Positions 7,346-10,416 of a stretch of 10,416 bases of DNA are shown here, piece after piece. Within the stretch, counting starts at the first letter, position 1, and each line of letters starts with the position of its first letter. The notes beneath the pieces are model-generated. The model did no database searches. It was given only the letters and a program-made list of their open reading frames with translations, and was not told where the DNA came from. Origin of the DNA: Bacteroidota bacterium (GTDB lineage: Bacteria > Bacteroidota > Ignavibacteria > UBA10030 > UBA8401); the NCBI GenBank assembly GCA_003456055.1, contig DMPG01000060.1, positions 3,541 to 13,956 of the forward strand, given 5' to 3'. A program made the translations under genes and the position numbers.

Positions 7346-7353
7346 CAAATATA
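7346..7353 (-). promoter_or_regulatory. Putative -7 box for the YbbR-like gene
   Basis: On the minus strand the bases read TATATTTG, a perfect fit to the Bacteroidota -7 consensus TAnnTTTG. It lies about 55 bases before the ATG. No clear TTTG -33 element is found 19 to 21 bases further upstream, so support is partial. Confidence 0.4.
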
Positions 7354-7467
7354 AAGATCAAAAATAAAATCATTTTCCTATTTATCGGATGTGAAACATT
7401 ACGTTCACTCACTTCGAAAAGGGATCAAGCTTCTATTGAAGCATTATATTTTTCTCTATAACTGTGC

Positions 7468-7481
7468 GGTATTTTTGAAAA
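7468..7481 (+). repeat. 14-base direct repeat, copy 1 (contains TATTTTTG)
   Basis: GGTATTTTTGAAAA occurs here and, identically, at 7624-7637. Each copy precedes a tRNA-like sequence and each holds a TAnnTTTG match. The pair may mark an old tandem duplication of a promoter-plus-tRNA unit. Confidence 0.6.
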
Positions 7482-7490
7482 ACACTCTTA

Positions 7491-7521
7491 TTGAAATTAT
7501 TCCAAAAATTTTGTATCTTTT
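7491..7521 (+). promoter_or_regulatory. Putative promoter of the tRNA/SRP RNA region
   Basis: TTGA at 7491-7494 and TATCTTTT at 7514-7521 (TAnnTTTG with one mismatch) are separated by 19 bases, the spacing of Bacteroidota primary-sigma promoters. Transcription would begin near 7528-7531, directly at the tRNA-like element that starts at 7532. Confidence 0.55.
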
Positions 7522-7531
7522 TACAAGAGTT

Positions 7532-7610
7532 AGGGCTGCAGCTCAGTTCGGCAAAGCGACGGCGGGATTCCGTGTCGCCAGTGTGTGGTAATCAATTTGG
7601 GTCCAGCTCT
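7532..7610 (+). pseudogene. tRNA-Ala-like element, degenerate
   Basis: AGGGCTG at 7532-7538 pairs with CAGCTCT at 7604-7610 as a full 7-bp acceptor stem that keeps the alanine identity pair G3-U70. The next bases (GCAGCTCAGTTCGG) match the start of the intact tRNA-Ala downstream, including the D-loop GG. The D stem has one mismatch (GCTC/AAGC). The middle folds instead into competing hairpins (GCGAC/GTCGC at 7556-7560 and 7574-7578, or ACGG/CCGT), and no 7-base loop with U33 sits on a sound anticodon stem. There is no good T arm and no encoded CCA. It cannot decode as a normal tRNA. Compared with the intact gene, pair 1-72 changed from G-C to A-U on both sides, so the stem may still be selected. 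Either a decaying tRNA copy or a small tRNA-like RNA. Confidence 0.5.
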
Positions 7611-7623
7611 CGAAATTTGTTTT

Positions 7624-7637
7624 GGTATTTTTGAAAA
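7624..7637 (+). repeat. 14-base direct repeat, copy 2 (contains TATTTTTG -7 box)
   Basis: This is identical to 7468-7481. Its TATTTTTG at 7626-7633 fits TAnnTTTG exactly and would start transcription about ten bases before the tRNA-Ala. No TTG is found at a proper -33 distance, so it may be only part of a promoter. Confidence 0.55.
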
Positions 7638-7648
7638 CTAATTTTCTT

Positions 7649-7722
7649 GGGGCTGTAGCTCAGTTTGGGAGAGCGGTTCGTTCGCAACGAACAGGTCGTC
7701 GGTTCGATCCCGATCAGCTCCA
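7649..7722 (+). tRNA. tRNA-Ala, anticodon CGC
   Basis: All parts of the cloverleaf are visible: acceptor GGGGCTG/CAGCTCC (7649-7655 and 7715-7721) with the G3-U70 pair that marks alanine tRNAs; D arm GCTC...GAGC with GG in the loop; anticodon stem GTTCG/CGAAC with loop TTCGCAA, giving anticodon CGC (codon GCG); variable bases AGGTC; T arm GTCGG/CCGAT with loop TTCGATC; discriminator A at 7722. CCA is not encoded (CAA follows), so it must be added by the tRNA nucleotidyltransferase. Confidence 0.96.
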
Positions 7723-7821
7723 CAAAAAAATTGAAAAAGTGCGGAATTGTTGAATTGCAGAATTTATTATCGGATTAGCGTCAATTCCACAGTTCGATAG
7801 TTATCAAGTTCCAAAAATATT

Positions 7822-7920
7822 TGCCAAGCTCTGTACAACTTTACGGTGGACAATCCTGCCAGGTCCGGAAGGAAGCAACAGCCTCCATTGAAGAGTGTGA
7901 TACAGCAAGCTTGGCATTTT
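7822..7920 (+). ncRNA. ffs: Signal recognition particle RNA, small bacterial (4.5S) type
   Basis: This RNA binds Ffh to form the particle that targets nascent membrane and secreted proteins to FtsY and the Sec translocon. The conserved domain IV hairpin is seen at about 7856-7882: TGCCAGGTCCGGAAGGAAGCA, with the GGAA tetraloop and the asymmetric internal loop that contacts the Ffh M domain. The ends pair as GCCAAGCT/AGCTTGGC (7823-7830 with 7908-7915), then CTGTA/TACAG, giving one long rod without an Alu domain. The closing stem followed by ATTTTTATTTT also acts as the intrinsic terminator. It lies 99 bases after the tRNA-Ala with no terminator between, so they may share a transcript; I find no convincing separate promoter. 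Confidence 0.96.
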
Positions 7921-7946
7921 TATTTTAAATTTGGACTGTTTAAAAA

Positions 7947-7976
7947 CAACAACAGCGATATATATCGCTGTTGTTG
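7947..7976 (-). terminator. 30-bp perfect palindrome, terminator of the TlpA-family gene
   Basis: CAACAACAGCGATAT and its exact reverse complement ATATCGCTGTTGTTG adjoin at 7961/7962. On the minus strand the hairpin is followed directly by TTTTTAAA, the form of an intrinsic terminator, about 30 bases past the stop of the minus-strand gene. On the plus strand the following T-run is farther off, so it would be a weak second stop for SRP RNA transcripts. Confidence 0.82.
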
Positions 7977-8007
7977 GATAGAAGATTTTTTATATTTCGA
8001 AAAACTC

Positions 8008-10377
8008 TTAAAGAATAGAGTCAAATTCTTTTGCAAATGTCTCTTTTGACTGTGCTCCAATCATCTTCTTAACGATCTTTCCAGTTTTATCAATATAAAA
8101 TGTTGTTGGATATCCTCGAAGACCGCCGAACGCTTCTTCAAGATCACCGTTATCAATCACGATTGGATAGGTAACATTTTTCTCTTTGGTAAACCCTGAG
8201 ACAAGATCTAATGCATCATCATCACGATCTGCGGAAATACCAATGACCAGCGCGCCTTTAGCAGTATACTCTTTATTAAGTGCAACAAGATCCGGTATTT
8301 CGTGGACACATGGTCCGCACCATGTTGCCCAAAAATCAAAATATACCACTTTCCCTTTGAATGGTTCAAGCATTTTGGGTAGCATACTTTCTGAATCAAC
8401 ATTAGGAGTAAGCAAAACTTTGTAATTGCGTTTTTCTTTGTTCGAAGCAATTTTAGCCATCATTTTGCTATTTTCGCTTTTTATACTTGCTAAAATTACC
8501 GGATTTGAAATTTCTTTATTGAGCGCAATTAGTTGTTCATCAGTAAGAAAGGTGAATTTCTTTATTTTTTTAACTACCAAGTGTGCGCGAATTATTTCAG
8601 TCATTAACGGATTGTTACCATATACAGACTGAACTGAATTGAGTAAAGTTGTATTCCCAATTTCATCCATAAATGTTTTTATTTCGGTAGCATGAGCATT
8701 AAAAAACGGAAGAATTTTAGGTAATAAACGTTTGTAAGTTATTGTATCTCTTTTTGATTCAGGAATTGATGCAATGGTATCAATCAATGCTTTATCTTCT
8801 TTTGATAATTGCACATTCATTTTGCCTATTTCCTCAAACATAGTCCACTGAAAGTTTTTCATCGTGGACAAAGGAATAAAATAATTGTTTGAAAATATTT
8901 TACGAAATGTTGCTGCAAAACGGTAATCGAGAATTGCCAATGGATGTTGTTTAGTGGTTTCGACAAACGACACAGCTGAGATAGAATCAATATATGGTTT
9001 GTTAATTGCTGTTTTTATTTGCTTCATCAAATTAGGCGATTTTTTAGCCATTAAGTCTTTCACTTTTAACTCTATAAAATCCGAAAGTAAAGACGCTCGC
9101 TTCATGCCAATATTGACATTCAAAATAGCTAATGCTTTTGAACTCAGATTTCTTTCATTTTTATAACTTTCAAGCAATCTCAAATCGGCGTTATAATCGT
9201 CATTTGCAATGGTTGACAACGAATCAATGGTTAAAGTTGGAATAAGATTCCGTCTTCGTTCCAGCTCTTCACTTTTGCCAATAATCACATGTATTTCTTC
9301 GCTCAACTCGGCATTATCGCCCATAAAATGACAATTATGATTGCCATAAATAGAATCGTTTGCACCCCGTTTATCAAGAGTTAGTAATTGAAAAAGACGT
9401 TTACCCGGTTCCAACAAAATTCGTTCGTTACCAATACCACTAAAATAAAAAGTAAACATTGTTGGATAATTCAATACTACTTTTGATTCGAAATAGCCAT
9501 TTTCGTCGATAAAAACCGGTTGCTGAAAATCCTCACCGTTAATAATATTTTCGTATTTAAACGAAAAATTTCGAGGCATATTGGGCGTAAATCCATGTAT
9601 ATAACCACAATAAATGGCTGTATCTGTGTGAAATATATTTTCGGCATAAGGCTGATTATCTGTTGGTTTATAATTAACGTTTTTGGTTTTGCTTAATGAA
9701 CAAAGAATTTCTGTTTTTTTAGTTGATTCAACAATTTTCAACTGTTTGTTTTTCGAAAGATTAACCGATAATTTAACTGTTTCACCATTACGCTTTAATA
9801 CTATATCAGTAGATTTAACCGTATTCTGAATTTTTTCGTACTGCCAAACTTGTGCATTATACACTGCATTATTCTCATAGAGAGCCAAGTGTAACAAATT
9901 GCTACCATCCGTTTTCAACCAAGCCCCTTCGAGCTCAACCGGTAATGGTGAAGTTCTTTGATGTTCGTTTATTTTAATGCCAAAAAACTGCCAGGGTTGT
10001 CCTTCGCTGGTAAAAGGTTCCGAAAAATCAATTTTCTCAGTTTTAGAATCAATCGGAGGAAAATTTGCTGAAAATATAACCGGATCGTTAGTTTTCAAAT
10101 TCCAACGTACTCCTATAGGTGCCGGTAAGCCCTCTACTGAACGAATAAGCAGTTTCTCCACACTGCTATTCGACAAATGAATATACGATTTTTTTGCCAA
10201 CATAGCGTTCTGAGGGTTGTTTACCTTAAAAGTCAAAATTGTAGCAGTATCCAATAACTCCAGTTTAATAAGCTGGATGTCATTCGTTTTTCGATATGTG
10301 TATTTTGGATTTTCGATAACACGAGCCTGAACAGCAAGTACAAAAAAGCATAGAAACAGAATTGTTAGTTTTTTCAT
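8008..10377 (-). CDS. Secreted TlpA-family thioredoxin-fold protein
   Basis: Residues 1-18 are a signal peptide (MKKLTILFLCFFVLAVQA). An N-terminal domain (about 25-137) with ELLDTATILTFKV and WQFFGIKI is the kind that precedes TlpA domains in many Bacteroidota proteins. A second block near 255-330 (YCGYIHGF, FIDENGYFESKVVLNYP, LLEPGKRL) is also typical of them. A long, mostly helical region follows. The C-terminal domain (about 660-789) is TlpA/AhpC-like: VVYFDFWATWCGPC with Cys687 and Cys690, GISADRDD, and cis-Pro757 in RGYPTTFYID. It should work as a periplasmic or surface thiol-disulfide reductase; the partner is unknown. The ATG has no Shine-Dalgarno (AACTAAATTCAAA upstream), and the gene is clearly richer in A/T than its neighbours, so transfer from a Bacteroidales-like donor is possible. 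It ends at the palindrome at 7947-7976. Confidence 0.93.
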   Translation of the reverse strand: MKKLTILFLCFFVLAVQARVIENPKYTYRKTNDIQLIKLELLDTATILTFKVNNPQNAMLAKKSYIHLSNSSVEKLLIRSVEGLPAPIGVRWNLKTNDPVIFSANFPPIDSKTEKIDFSEPFTSEGQPWQFFGIKINEHQRTSPLPVELEGAWLKTDGSNLLHLALYENNAVYNAQVWQYEKIQNTVKSTDIVLKRNGETVKLSVNLSKNKQLKIVESTKKTEILCSLSKTKNVNYKPTDNQPYAENIFHTDTAIYCGYIHGFTPNMPRNFSFKYENIINGEDFQQPVFIDENGYFESKVVLNYPTMFTFYFSGIGNERILLEPGKRLFQLLTLDKRGANDSIYGNHNCHFMGDNAELSEEIHVIIGKSEELERRRNLIPTLTIDSLSTIANDDYNADLRLLESYKNERNLSSKALAILNVNIGMKRASLLSDFIELKVKDLMAKKSPNLMKQIKTAINKPYIDSISAVSFVETTKQHPLAILDYRFAATFRKIFSNNYFIPLSTMKNFQWTMFEEIGKMNVQLSKEDKALIDTIASIPESKRDTITYKRLLPKILPFFNAHATEIKTFMDEIGNTTLLNSVQSVYGNNPLMTEIIRAHLVVKKIKKFTFLTDEQLIALNKEISNPVILASIKSENSKMMAKIASNKEKRNYKVLLTPNVDSESMLPKMLEPFKGKVVYFDFWATWCGPCVHEIPDLVALNKEYTAKGALVIGISADRDDDALDLVSGFTKEKNVTYPIVIDNGDLEEAFGGLRGYPTTFYIDKTGKIVKKMIGAQSKETFAKEFDSIL

Positions 10378-10416
10378 TTTGAATTTAGTTTTAATTAATT
10401 GGTTATTATAGAATTA

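Larger units (their letters stand above)
7291..7513. other. AT-rich non-coding stretch before the RNA genes
   Basis: This interval contains the leader of the YbbR-like gene (minus strand) and, on the plus strand, the start of the RNA region. Apart from the -7 boxes listed separately and one copy of a 14-base repeat (7468-7481), I see no gene, hairpin or conserved RNA in it. A short frame running through it on the plus strand has no ribosome site and no recognisable protein. Confidence 0.5.

Noticed and set aside
7391..7591. Short plus-strand open frame of 66 codons
   Set aside because: It starts at a GTG with no ribosome site, runs through the promoter and the tRNA-like element, and gives a protein with no recognisable pattern.
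7532..7722. A tmRNA or split tmRNA formed by the two alanine-type sequences
   Set aside because: The alanine acceptor invites the idea, but the intact copy is a full ordinary tRNA and there is no tag-peptide frame or pseudoknot region.
7947..7976. CRISPR-like repeat or phage attachment core
   Set aside because: There is a single palindrome with no spaced copies. Its place after a minus-strand stop and the following T-run explain it as a terminator.
7846..8049. Plus-strand open frame of 67 codons
   Set aside because: It covers the core of the SRP RNA and the terminator palindrome; the RNA explains the sequence.

Overview
The window reads as a piece of a chromosome from the Bacteroidota/Chlorobiota (FCB) group; I would guess Ignavibacteria-like, with moderate confidence. 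The main clues are -7 promoter boxes that fit the Bacteroidota TAnnTTTG pattern, a bifunctional-nuclease (DUF151) protein with a UVR tail, a YbbR-like protein, a bactofilin-like/beta-barrel fusion, and a TlpA-type protein of a kind common in Bacteroidota. Most genes on the left have recognisable Shine-Dalgarno sequences, which is less typical of Bacteroidales.

Layout. Positions 1-1292 hold the end of hisD and a complete hisC (histidine biosynthesis), separated by a short stretch with a degenerate palindromic repeat that runs into the hisC start. After a hairpin without a U-tract come etfB and etfA (both electron transfer flavoprotein subunits) and the DUF151-UVR gene. These end at a strong terminator at 3739-3765. 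pdxJ (vitamin B6 synthesis) faces them on the minus strand. A 554-residue outer-membrane barrel protein diverges from pdxJ. It converges on a minus-strand YbbR-like membrane-anchored gene, and the two share one bidirectional terminator at 6344-6374.

Positions 7291-8007 carry no protein gene. They hold a promoter, a degenerate tRNA-Ala-like element, an intact tRNA-Ala(CGC), the small bacterial SRP RNA (ffs) and a 30-bp perfect palindrome that acts as terminator for the last gene. That gene, on the minus strand at 8008-10377, encodes a secreted TlpA-family thioredoxin-fold protein of 789 residues. It is visibly more AT-rich than the rest and has no Shine-Dalgarno, so it may be an import.

Most of the window is ordinary housekeeping. 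I do not see a defence system, mobile element with a transposase, CRISPR array or new multi-gene system. The most interesting items are the tRNA-Ala-like element, whose acceptor stem keeps its pairing through a compensated base-pair change and which sits behind its own promoter; the beta-helix/outer-membrane-barrel fusion; and the possible capture of a repeat as the hisC start.
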